From: Fibrobacter sp.
GTDB taxonomy: Bacteria; Fibrobacterota; Fibrobacteria; Fibrobacterales; Fibrobacteraceae
Reading direction: 5' to 3'
Assembly: GCA_016295375.1 (NCBI GenBank)
Contig: JAEDLI010000004.1
Location: 1-50,239 of the forward strand
Length of the DNA: 50,239 bases
The notes under the pieces are model-generated. The model saw nothing but the letters and a program-made list of their open reading frames with translations, was not told the DNA's origin and ran no database searches. The position numbers were made by a program, and so were the translations under genes. Shown in pieces: positions 26,354-34,156 of this stretch; position 1 is the stretch's first letter; every line of letters starts with the position of its first letter.

Positions 26354-27604
26354 ATGACCGATATCGAAGAACAGGAAGATTACGAAGTACGCATCGGGTC
26401 CTTCAACGGCCCCATGGATTTGCTTCTGTACCTGGTCCAGAAAAAGGAAATGTCCCTGGACCAGATTCCTATCGCCGAAATTGCCGACGATTTTTTGATG
26501 TGGGTCAACAAGATTGGGGTCACTGACCTTTCCAAGGCGGGTGATTTTTTGTACATGGCGAGCCGCCTCATGGCCCTGAAGGTCCAGGAATTGTTGCCTG
26601 CCGAAGAGCGTGATCCGGCCATCATCGAAGAGTACAACGAAGACCGCGAACAGCTCATGCGGGAAATGCTGGAATACCAGCGTTACAAGCAGGTGGCAGG
26701 CGGCCTCCAGGAGATGGAAAGCGAAAACTACGGCACCTACAGCCGTGGCCGCCTGGAAAAGACCCAGAACGACGACGAGACCCTGGCCGATGCCAATATA
26801 TGGCAGCTGTTCCGGGCCTACCAGAAAAGCTTAAAGACAAAGATTTCAGAGACCATCCACCACATCGAACTGGACTACGTGACCATCCAGGACCGTCAGC
26901 AGGCCATCAACAACTACCTGAACGTCCATGGCCGTGCCCTTTTCGAAGACCTGCTGGACAACGACAGCCACCCCATCGTGGCGGCGGTGACTTTTATGGC
27001 CCTGCTGGAGATGATCAAAACCGACGAGCTGGTGTTCCGCCAGAGCGAACTCTTTGGTCCCATCTGGATTTACCGTAAAAAGAACAACGAGGAATATGCC
27101 GAAGAAATGGCCCACGAGACGGTGTTCCTTTCCAAGGACCCGGACGTAAAGCCCGGCCTTGTAGAAGAAATCCGGCGGGAGGCCACGGCACGCTCCCAGG
27201 CCGGGAGCGTGGGCGACATCGCTGCCGTGATGCGCGAGGCCCTTTTATGGGCCAGCCGTGGCCGGGACGTAACCGAAGACGACCTGATGGCCATGCTGGA
27301 AGGCCGGGAAGACCTGAGCGAAGTGCAAGAAGACCCCTTCGGAGACAAGGACGACGCCACCTCAGCAAACACAGCCTCGACGGAACAGCCGCAACAGATA
27401 CAGCCAACCGCAGAGCAGCCGCAGGAACCTGCCCCGTCCGCTGAACTACCTGTGGAGCAACCGCAACCGACAGCGGATCCTCGCCTACGCGAGGATGACA
27501 AAGAAGAAACCTCTCAGGAAAACCCCGCCGAGCCTTCTACTCCAGAGAATAACGAAACATCCCAAGATGACGAAGGCCCCGTCGTTTACGGGAGCCAGGA
27601 CTAG
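26354..27604 (+). CDS. scpA: Segregation and condensation protein ScpA
   Basis: The first roughly 300 of 416 residues match ScpA, the kleisin that bridges SMC heads in chromosome condensation: GSFNGPMDLLLYLVQKKEM near the N-terminus, then helical segments and the winged-helix part (LLEMIKTDELVFRQSELFGPIWIY). The remaining C-terminal tail is Glu/Pro/Gln/Ser-rich, probably disordered, and longer than in most ScpA proteins. Within it ADPRLREDD is encoded by a palindromic repeat unit (27473-27499). scpB does not follow. No Shine-Dalgarno sequence; TACATTATC lies 5 bases before the ATG. Confidence 0.9.
   Translation: MTDIEEQEDYEVRIGSFNGPMDLLLYLVQKKEMSLDQIPIAEIADDFLMWVNKIGVTDLSKAGDFLYMASRLMALKVQELLPAEERDPAIIEEYNEDREQLMREMLEYQRYKQVAGGLQEMESENYGTYSRGRLEKTQNDDETLADANIWQLFRAYQKSLKTKISETIHHIELDYVTIQDRQQAINNYLNVHGRALFEDLLDNDSHPIVAAVTFMALLEMIKTDELVFRQSELFGPIWIYRKKNNEEYAEEMAHETVFLSKDPDVKPGLVEEIRREATARSQAGSVGDIAAVMREALLWASRGRDVTEDDLMAMLEGREDLSEVQEDPFGDKDDATSANTASTEQPQQIQPTAEQPQEPAPSAELPVEQPQPTADPRLREDDKEETSQENPAEPSTPENNETSQDDEGPVVYGSQD
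27473..27499 (+). repeat. Palindromic repeat unit inside scpA
   Basis: GCGGATCC, TCGCCTACGCGA palindrome, GGATGAC: one half of the intergenic paired element, read in frame as DPRLREDD. Confidence 0.75.
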
Positions 27605-27631
27605 TTAATACCACCAATACCGCAGGAAAAA

Positions 27632-27916
27632 TCAATCCCAGTTGATGCTGGGAGGCGGGTCCTTAAGGTCCTTATTTTGCTTGGCGGCCTCGAATTTCTT
27701 TTCCAGAAGTTCTGCACGGCTTTTTTGCGCTTCCTTGGCGGCGGCGAACTTGGCGTCCAATTCGGAACTGCGGGACTTCTGTTCTTTCAAGAAGTCGTCG
27801 AAGGACTTGAGTTCCTTCTTGAACTCCTTGTGGGAAAGAACTTCGCCGGTATCGGCGTCCACCACGATTTCGCCCTTGCACATGGGACATTCGACAGTCA
27901 GCGTTCTCACGACCAT
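27632..27916 (-). CDS. Small zinc-ribbon-like, coiled-coil protein
   Basis: A 94-residue protein I do not recognise. The N-terminus contains one CPMC knuckle (VECPMCKGEIVVDADTGEVL), half of a zinc ribbon. The rest is a charged helix with Ala/Lys/Glu heptad character (about 30-85) ending PPPSINWD. It begins 8 bases after the YugP-like protease gene, with an AGGAG site spanning that gene's stop, so the two are probably translated from one mRNA. A single knuckle suggests dimeric zinc binding; the function is unknown. Confidence 0.75.
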   Translation of the reverse strand: MVVRTLTVECPMCKGEIVVDADTGEVLSHKEFKKELKSFDDFLKEQKSRSSELDAKFAAAKEAQKSRAELLEKKFEAAKQNKDLKDPPPSINWD

Positions 27917-27924
27917 AGAGTCTC

Positions 27925-28638
27925 CTAGTCCCTACGCCCGCCGATAAGGCCTGCGCGATACGCCCAGTAGAGCAGTTGCAAAATGGAGGAAACGGCAGCA
28001 GCCACATAGGTAAGCCCCGCCGCAAAGAGCACGCCGGAGACGGTGTTGTATTCCCGACCCTGGGCCACGATGTCCATACGGGCAAGGGCCTTCTTGGCGC
28101 GGGAAGAAGCGTCAAATTCCACAGGGACGGTTACCAAGGTAAAGAACGTCGCAATGGCAAAAAGCAGCACGCCCACAATGGCCAGAGAATATCCCAGCGC
28201 CCGACCGGCGCACATCAGGATAATTCCAAGAATCACAAGCCAGGGCCCCAGATTGGAGCCGATATTTGCCGCAGGGACAATAAAGGAACGAAGCCACAGG
28301 GGGAAATACCCCTGGGCATGCTGGATGGCGTGGCCCACCTCGTGGGCAGCAACACCTGCGGCGCTAGCATTCTGGCCGTAATAGACTTCCTTGGACAGGT
28401 TCAGGGTCTTGTTCAGAGGGTTGTAATGGTCCGACAAAAATCCCTGATGCACCAGGACCTTCACGTCGGTAATGCCCGCGTCCATCAAAATAGCCTTGGC
28501 CACGTCGGCGCCGGTAAGCCCGCTCGTAATGCGGACTTTCTGGCCCGCCGCAAAGCGGCTCTTGACCAGCATGGAAACGGCGCCCGAAAGCACCAGGGTT
28601 ACAAGCAATATGGACATGTACAAAGGATCGAACATCAT
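27925..28638 (-). CDS. YugP-family zinc metallopeptidase, membrane-bound
   Basis: A 237-residue membrane protease of the YugP family (Zn_peptidase_2). It has an N-terminal helix (MSILLVTLVLSGAVSMLV) and the HEVGHAIQH zinc-binding motif near residue 98, in AAHEVGHAIQHAQGY. Hydrophobic helices follow (LVILGIILMCAG; LAIVGVLLFAIATFFTLVTVP), and a C-terminal hydrophobic segment. AGGAG lies 9 bases before the ATG; TATATTAT further up may be its promoter. Substrates of this family are largely unknown. Confidence 0.9.
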   Translation of the reverse strand: MMFDPLYMSILLVTLVLSGAVSMLVKSRFAAGQKVRITSGLTGADVAKAILMDAGITDVKVLVHQGFLSDHYNPLNKTLNLSKEVYYGQNASAAGVAAHEVGHAIQHAQGYFPLWLRSFIVPAANIGSNLGPWLVILGIILMCAGRALGYSLAIVGVLLFAIATFFTLVTVPVEFDASSRAKKALARMDIVAQGREYNTVSGVLFAAGLTYVAAAVSSILQLLYWAYRAGLIGGRRD

Positions 28639-28669
28639 AAGCGAATCTCCTGGGGAATAATATACAAAA

Positions 28670-28746
28670 TAGTCGTGAGTCGTGAGTCGTGAGTCGTGAG
28701 TTATGAGTTATGAGTTGTGAGTTATGTGTTGTGAGTTATGAGGTTC
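28670..28746. repeat. Heptamer array GAGTCGT/GAGTTAT, eleven units
   Basis: TAGTCGT, GAGTCGT (three times), GAGTTAT (twice), GAGTTGT, GAGTTAT, GTGTTGT, GAGTTAT and GAGGTTC, contiguous. It has the same unit family as 21631-21707. Confidence 0.85.
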
Positions 28747-28767
28747 GGGATGTGGGCCTTAAACGTT

Positions 28768-28799
28768 GTCATCCCCGACTTGGTCGGGGATCCGCTAGA
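28768..28799. repeat. Palindromic repeat GTCATCCCC...GGGGATCCGCTAGA
   Basis: The stem ATCCCCGAC/GTCGGGGAT encloses a TTG loop, with GTC before and CCGCTAGA after. It is a single unit of the dispersed palindrome. Confidence 0.75.
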
Positions 28800-28817
28800 C
28801 GTGGGTGTTAAGGGTAT

Positions 28818-28954
28818 GAGGTTCGAGGCACGAGGTTGACACCTCTTGAGACCTGCAGTCCTAACCACTGTTTACTGACCTCTTTACCTCTTGAGACCAG
28901 CGGCCCCTAGATCCTAGCCCCTAAATCCTAGCCCCTAAATCCTAACCCCTACAT
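28818..28954. repeat. Two heptamer arrays before the permease stop
   Basis: GAGGTTC, GAGGCAC and GAGGTTG lie at 28818-28838. CCTAGAT, CCTAGCC, CCTAAAT, CCTAGCC, CCTAAAT, CCTAACC and CCTACAT lie at 28906-28954. The last unit contains the stop codon of the permease gene (28949-28951). Confidence 0.75.
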
Positions 28955-30139
28955 ATCTCCGGTCTTGAGTCTGGAGCCGTCCCGCAGGTGGGTAAGCGTC
29001 AGGCCTAAAACCATGTAGAATACCGCCTGGGTCGCCAAAGGCAAGAGGTAGGTAGCGGCATCGCTAACGCCTGCACCCCGCTGTTCAATGGCAAGCCACG
29101 CTGGAATGGCAAAAGTCGAGGGGAAAAAGCTGGAAAGGCCTTTCATCCAGTTCGGGGCCAATTCAACAGGCCAACTGAAATTTGACATGAACAGGAGCGG
29201 AATGGACATGTACAGGAACAGCTGCACGCTGGTTTCGCGACGCAAGAACACCTGGGACACCACCATGCCGAAATTGATGACCGCAAGCAGGAAAATAAAG
29301 GTAAATACCGCCATGGGCAAGAATTCGCCACGACGGGGGAAGTCAAAGACATCGTAAATAACGAAGTGGTAAAACAGTATGAAGCTGCAATAGTGAACAA
29401 AGTAAGAAAAGGAGCGACCAAAGTACCGATAGAACAGGCCTTCATTTTCATGAGCGGTATTGCGTTGCAACTTACGGAACTTGCGGTGGGCGCGGGCGCC
29501 CCCAAGCAGGCAAAGCCCAATCACCAGGGTCTGCTGCAATATCAGCACCAGCACGCTAGGGACAACATAGTTAGAATAGCTACCCGTATTGTTGTACATA
29601 GTCTGAATGCCCAGGGGAATCGGGTCACGCATGGCCATGGCCTGCGAGGCAGGGACCTTCTTGGAAAGGGCGATGCGCTTGACCTTGGTTGTAGCCCCGA
29701 GGGTTAAGGCACAGGTGGAAAACGCCGTAGAGATATTTCCATGGAGCATCACGTAGGCGCCGTGGGTAAACACGTTGACCACCACATTCTCGCCCCTCTG
29801 TAAATTTGCTTCCATCCCCTTGGGAATGACCATAAATCCATATATATCTTCGTTCGCCATGGATTCTTCGGCATCGTGAATTTGGCCGAAGGTTTGCCGC
29901 ACACTCACCTGCTGCGATGCGTCAGCCATCTGGACAAGTTCGCGAGAAAGCTTGCTGTGGTCCATATCCACGACGGCTACGGGAATCTTGGAAACGGTCT
30001 GGTACTTGTAGGGCATGGGGTAATAAAACGCATAGAGCACGCCAGCCACCACCAGCAAAAGCACTGCCGCCACGTCGGTATAGAACAGTTTCCATTCCGC
30101 AACGGCCACCATAAAGAACCGCTTGAGGATATCAATCAT
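28949..30139 (-). CDS. ABC-2 type transporter permease (second)
   Basis: A 396-residue permease of the YhhJ/YbhR (ABC2_membrane_3) type. It has an N-terminal helix (VAAVLLLVVAGVLYAFYYP), a periplasmic domain of about 150 residues (VAVVDMDHSKLSRELV...) and five to six C-terminal helices. It overlaps the preceding permease gene by 8 bases. Exporters of this type normally pair with an HlyD protein and an ATPase with one or two NBDs; none is encoded here, so an ATPase must come from elsewhere. Its stop codon lies inside a heptamer array. Confidence 0.87.
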   Translation of the reverse strand: MIDILKRFFMVAVAEWKLFYTDVAAVLLLVVAGVLYAFYYPMPYKYQTVSKIPVAVVDMDHSKLSRELVQMADASQQVSVRQTFGQIHDAEESMANEDIYGFMVIPKGMEANLQRGENVVVNVFTHGAYVMLHGNISTAFSTCALTLGATTKVKRIALSKKVPASQAMAMRDPIPLGIQTMYNNTGSYSNYVVPSVLVLILQQTLVIGLCLLGGARAHRKFRKLQRNTAHENEGLFYRYFGRSFSYFVHYCSFILFYHFVIYDVFDFPRRGEFLPMAVFTFIFLLAVINFGMVVSQVFLRRETSVQLFLYMSIPLLFMSNFSWPVELAPNWMKGLSSFFPSTFAIPAWLAIEQRGAGVSDAATYLLPLATQAVFYMVLGLTLTHLRDGSRLKTGDM

Positions 30140-31454
30140 CTGATACCTCCGGCGGTCGATTTTCTTCGTACCGGTTCATCTGCGGATTCATTAGGTTCAG
30201 ATGCAGCCTTTCCGTATTTCGGGCCCCGCGCCTGTTTCCTATTCCATAATTCGCAGGATTCAAATCGTCGGCAACCACGCCCAGGGCAGCCTTAATCTTG
30301 TCCTTCGCAGATCCGTGCTGCCGGACCCAGTTCAATTCCTTGCGCTTGGAAGCAAACCAGCGCACATACAGGAGCCTTGTGGCCAGCAGCTGCCAGAACA
30401 GTCCCATAAAAAGAAGGGTGACGATACTATCCCAAGCGTGCGCGCTGCCGGCAGGGCCCACCAACATGGCGGACTGGACCTTGAGCAGGTGGGTCAGCGG
30501 CAACAGGTAGGCAAAACAGCGCACCACAAAGGGCATAGCCATCAGGGGGAAGGTCTGTCCCGCAAAAGCAAAGGCAGGGCCGCCAATCACACCCGCCACG
30601 CTTGTAGCCATGCGCATGTTTCCCGTAATGCCCACAAAGGTCGCTCCGGCCCCGGTGCAGGCCAAAATCATCGCCAACTGGCCCGCCGACACCAAGACGA
30701 ACTCCCTAAAGGTCATGGGGGTCAGCGTGCTATGGGCGTAGGCATACACCGCCATGAAGGCAAGCCACTGGACAACAATCAGGGGCAACATGGTCGCGCA
30801 CATAAGGACAGCGCGGGATTTTCCGGCACGCCTGATCATCCAGCGGACCGTATGGTCCCTGAAGGGGAAACTGAACACGTAAACCGCCCCAAGAATTGCC
30901 GCCAGATGGAAGATGGCACTGACCAGCCCCAGCCCCAAGAACCCTTGGTAGTTACCTTCGAGATTGCCGACGGAATGGAGTTCCACCTGGACAGGATTGT
31001 CGATTCCTGCGGTAAAGAGCCCTTCGCCCACATTCGTCACCACCGCACGGATTTCTTTTAAGGCAAAGGAATTGGTCAAGTAGTTCTGCCCGCTGGAAAA
31101 CACGGGAATCACAGGCGTCTCGAGGCGAAGGGCGCGTCGTTCCATATTGTACGGAATAACGAGAAACGCCTGCAGGTCTCCACGGATTACCGCATGTTCG
31201 CATTCCCCGATGTCGCTGCACTCCTGAACCACATCCAGAACGGGATCCGACCGTAACGCGTTTTCCAGCTTATCGGCTAGCAGGGACGCGTCCTGACGGA
31301 CAATACCGATGGGCACGTGCAGAATAATGCGGGCAGAGAAAAACTCCACCATGAACATGGAGGTTCCCACGGGCAACAAGAGAATTACCAGCCACAAGAC
31401 GATGTTTGGACTGAAATAAATCTTCTTGACCGTGTCTAAAAAGGCCCTGAACAC
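30132..31454 (-). CDS. ABC-2 type transporter permease (first)
   Basis: A 440-residue permease with the same plan: an N-terminal helix (NIVLWLVILLLPVGTSMFMVEFF), a periplasmic domain (IPIGIVRQDASLLADKLE-like; VIPYNMERRALRLETPVI) and a C-terminal membrane domain with PAFAFAGQTFPLMAMP. The soluble C-terminal tail of about 70 residues is rich in Arg and Asn. It probably forms a heterodimer with the next permease. It starts 21 bases after the HlyD gene. Confidence 0.87.
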   Translation of the reverse strand: MFRAFLDTVKKIYFSPNIVLWLVILLLPVGTSMFMVEFFSARIILHVPIGIVRQDASLLADKLENALRSDPVLDVVQECSDIGECEHAVIRGDLQAFLVIPYNMERRALRLETPVIPVFSSGQNYLTNSFALKEIRAVVTNVGEGLFTAGIDNPVQVELHSVGNLEGNYQGFLGLGLVSAIFHLAAILGAVYVFSFPFRDHTVRWMIRRAGKSRAVLMCATMLPLIVVQWLAFMAVYAYAHSTLTPMTFREFVLVSAGQLAMILACTGAGATFVGITGNMRMATSVAGVIGGPAFAFAGQTFPLMAMPFVVRCFAYLLPLTHLLKVQSAMLVGPAGSAHAWDSIVTLLFMGLFWQLLATRLLYVRWFASKRKELNWVRQHGSAKDKIKAALGVVADDLNPANYGIGNRRGARNTERLHLNLMNPQMNRYEENRPPEVSDD

Positions 31455-31475
31455 GACCCTTGCCCCTTGCGGCTG

Positions 31476-32474
31476 CTACTTCAGTTGCTCCAGCGGGAAC
31501 AACACGCTCATGCCGGGCCTCAGGTTTTCCACCTCTACCGTCGGGCGCAGGCGCACTTCGAAAGTCTTCAGGTCAAAGCCACCGCTTTCCTTGGAGCTTT
31601 TCCAGGTGGCATAGTCCCCAACGGGAGCAATGTAGGACACCTCCATCTCCACGGCGGCGTTCAATGCCGGTACCGGCAGAACAAAGGTCTTGCCCTTGGT
31701 CACGTTCTTCAAGAAATCTTCCCGCAGGTGGAACACCGCCCAGGCGTCCTTCAGGTCGGTCACGGCGATTACCGGCATGCCCGCCCCCACGACCTCGCCT
31801 TCTTCCACCACCTTCAGGGTGACCTCGCCTGCGATGGGGCTCTTGATTTTTGTCTCTTCCAAGTAGGCGTTCACCTCGGCGTTGGCGCCTTCGGCCTGCT
31901 TCACCAGGGCTTCTGCCGCCTCCTTGTCTTCGTCGCGGGCGCCCGCCAGGGCCATCTCGTACTGGGCACGGGCTGCATCGGCAGCCCCCTGGGAGGCCTT
32001 CATCTGGGTTTCGGCCTCGTCCCGCTTCTGCAGCGGGAGCACGCCTTCGTTATAGAGTTTCTGCACCCGCTCGTAGGTGTTCTTCGCCAGGTTGGCGGCA
32101 TCTTGTGCACGGGCCGCCATGGCCTTCAGGGCCTTGACGTCTTCGGAGCGGGCGCCGTTTTTTGCCTTGTTGGCCTGGGCCTTGGCCGCCCCCAGCGCTC
32201 CCTGGGCCTGCATCTTCTTGGCTTCGATTTCGGGGCTGTTAATAACCGCCACCAGGGCGTTCTTCTTGACGGTCTGGCCTTCACTGACCAAAAGTTTTTC
32301 TATGCGTCCGGGGACTTTCCCTGCCACCAACACGCGGCGGGCTTCCATTTGCCCCTGCAAGTACTTGTCCTTCGGCTTTGTCGCAAATTCCTGAAGTTGC
32401 AGAATAGCCGCCACCATAAGGGCCACCAGCACGACAATCGCAAAAATCTTGCTTGCAAACTTTATCTTGTCCAT
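31476..32474 (-). CDS. HlyD-family membrane fusion protein (YhiI/YbhG-like)
   Basis: A 332-residue periplasmic adaptor with one N-terminal anchor helix (IFAIVVLVALMVAAILQL), a lipoyl half-motif (RRVLVAGKVPGRIEKLLVSEGQTVKKNALVAVI), a long alpha-helical hairpin at about 75-195, the second lipoyl half (IKSPIAGEVTLKVVEEGEVVGAGMPVIAV) and a beta-barrel. It would link the permeases to the TolC protein, whose stop codon it overlaps by one base (TAATG-type junction at 32474). Confidence 0.9.
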   Translation of the reverse strand: MDKIKFASKIFAIVVLVALMVAAILQLQEFATKPKDKYLQGQMEARRVLVAGKVPGRIEKLLVSEGQTVKKNALVAVINSPEIEAKKMQAQGALGAAKAQANKAKNGARSEDVKALKAMAARAQDAANLAKNTYERVQKLYNEGVLPLQKRDEAETQMKASQGAADAARAQYEMALAGARDEDKEAAEALVKQAEGANAEVNAYLEETKIKSPIAGEVTLKVVEEGEVVGAGMPVIAVTDLKDAWAVFHLREDFLKNVTKGKTFVLPVPALNAAVEMEVSYIAPVGDYATWKSSKESGGFDLKTFEVRLRPTVEVENLRPGMSVLFPLEQLK

Positions 32475-34060
32475 TATTCCTTCCCCACAGTTTTGCTATT
32501 CAACATGGACCCCGCCTGTTCCACCTCGCCGCTGGCTTCCAGCAGGCCAAGCCAGGCGATGACCGCATCGTAATGGGCCTTCAGATCGGCCACCTGGAGG
32601 CGCGACAGCGCAAGTTCTGCATCCACCACGTCCAGGCCCGTAGCTAGGCCGGACTCGTAGGCCAGTTTTTGGCTGCGGAGGGCCTCGTCCGCAAGCTCCC
32701 GGGTTTTCTTCAAGCTTTCCAGACGGCCCTTGGCATGCTCCAGCTCACGCCAGCGCTTTTCCACCAAAAGACCGATGTTGTCCAGGGTCTGCTCTTCCAT
32801 ACTGGCCAGGGAGCGGTCCATGGCCTTGGCGTTTGCCACCTTGGAGCGGGTCTCGCCACCCTTGAACAAATCCCACTGTGCCTTGGCACCTACGGCCCAT
32901 TCAGGCTCCAGAATGGTCAGGTCCTTGGTGTAGAGTTCCTTGTAGGCAAAAAGCGCCACCGTCGGGAAATAGTCCGCACGGGCGGCACTCACCGCATCCT
33001 GGCTGCGCTTGCGCTCCGTACGGAGCTGTCTCAGTCCCGGATGGTTTTCCCGGGCCTTCTGCTTGATTTCTTCCATGGTCCGAACGTTTTCCGGAGCTTC
33101 CACCGGAGTAACCGCCGTAATGTTCGTGTCCGTATGGAGCAGGCTTGCAAGAGCCATCCGGGCAAGGGACTGGTCCCGCAGGGCGTCGTCGTAGGCGTTT
33201 TCCGCTTCGGCCAGCGCCACTTCGGCGCGGAGCCTTTCCGCCTTGCTGATCTGGCCGCTGGCCTCCAGCTTCTTGGAGCGCTCCAGGTGTTCTTCCAGAT
33301 TCTTCTTGGTGTTCTCCCGCATCACCGCCAGTTCTTCGGCCAGCCTAAGGGTAAAGTACTTGGTGGCCACATCCATCAAGATGGCATTTTGCGCCATGTC
33401 AAAAGCGGCCTTCTTGGCGTTTACGTTTTCCTTGGCGGCATCGTAGGCGGAATAAATCTTGAGACCCGTAAAAATGGGCCAGATGGCTGTAAGCCGAGCA
33501 TTGAAGAACAGTTCGTCCTGAACCTTCATCCGGAATTCGGCATCGTCAATCTGGGACTTTGCCGCATCCATCTGCTGTTGGGTGGCAGCAGCGTATTCAT
33601 CGGCCTTCTGCTGGGCGATTTCCTGGGCGGTTCCTCCGAGCCTACTTTTGGCGAAAGCATCTGCCTGGGCTGCGGACAGCCCCTGAGCCAATGCTCCGTT
33701 ATAGGCCTGGGCATACCCCGCACTGGCCTGGTTATAGGCGTCAATGTAGGCCTTGGAATAGGCGGCAGCCGGAGCCACCGTAGATAGCCCGCCGGCAATG
33801 CCGCTCAGGGCCTGCTGAATTTCACCTAAATCAATATAGATGGGGTCGTTAATTCTCGTAACGCCTGCGCTCAGGCTTACCGCAGGCATAAAACGGGAAC
33901 GGGCCTCGCCCTGGGCGCTTTCGGCCATGTCCACCTTGGCCTTTTCGGCCTTGATTTGTGCGTTACCGGACTTGGCCATCGAAAGCGCGTCTTGCAGGGT
34001 GATAGGCGCCGACCACGCCAGCGCCGCCCCAAACAGAATGCATAAAACACATCGCTCCAT
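32474..34060 (-). CDS. TolC-family outer-membrane efflux protein
   Basis: A 528-residue outer membrane factor. A signal peptide ends at WSA, then TLQDALSMAKSGNAQIKAEKAKVDMAESAQGEARSRF, the typical first TolC helix, with the internal repeat at about residues 310-400 (TMEEIKQKARENHPGLRQLRTER) and the closing coiled coil. A region of about 100 residues (SYAGGLSTVAPAAA...; QKADEYAAATQQQMDAAK) is inserted in the first half and is Ala/Gln-rich. It is the first gene of a four-gene export operon. TATCTTTTG lies 5 bases before the ATG. Confidence 0.9.
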   Translation of the reverse strand: MERCVLCILFGAALAWSAPITLQDALSMAKSGNAQIKAEKAKVDMAESAQGEARSRFMPAVSLSAGVTRINDPIYIDLGEIQQALSGIAGGLSTVAPAAAYSKAYIDAYNQASAGYAQAYNGALAQGLSAAQADAFAKSRLGGTAQEIAQQKADEYAAATQQQMDAAKSQIDDAEFRMKVQDELFFNARLTAIWPIFTGLKIYSAYDAAKENVNAKKAAFDMAQNAILMDVATKYFTLRLAEELAVMRENTKKNLEEHLERSKKLEASGQISKAERLRAEVALAEAENAYDDALRDQSLARMALASLLHTDTNITAVTPVEAPENVRTMEEIKQKARENHPGLRQLRTERKRSQDAVSAARADYFPTVALFAYKELYTKDLTILEPEWAVGAKAQWDLFKGGETRSKVANAKAMDRSLASMEEQTLDNIGLLVEKRWRELEHAKGRLESLKKTRELADEALRSQKLAYESGLATGLDVVDAELALSRLQVADLKAHYDAVIAWLGLLEASGEVEQAGSMLNSKTVGKE

Positions 34061-34065
34061 AGCCC

Positions 34066-34074
34066 CAAAAGATA
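34066..34074 (-). promoter_or_regulatory. TATCTTTTG, -7-like element abutting the TolC start
   Basis: TATCTTTTG (34074-34066) differs from TAnnTTTG by one extra T and ends 5 bases before the ATG at 34060; GGGG follows it. This again suggests a leaderless or very short leader. Confidence 0.35.
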
Positions 34075-34156
34075 CAAAATTCGGAGCTATGGATTCTTAC
34101 AGAATTGTTTCTTGTAAAAGTTTAGTGTATTACAATTGCGGCTTTGGATTCACCGC

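Larger units (their letters stand above)
28639..28948. other. Repeat-packed intergenic region
   Basis: This 310-base gap is largely repeats: a heptamer array (28670-28746), a palindrome (28768-28799), a GAGGTTC-type array (28818-28838) and a CCTARNY array (28906-28954). I see no gene in it. Confidence 0.7.
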
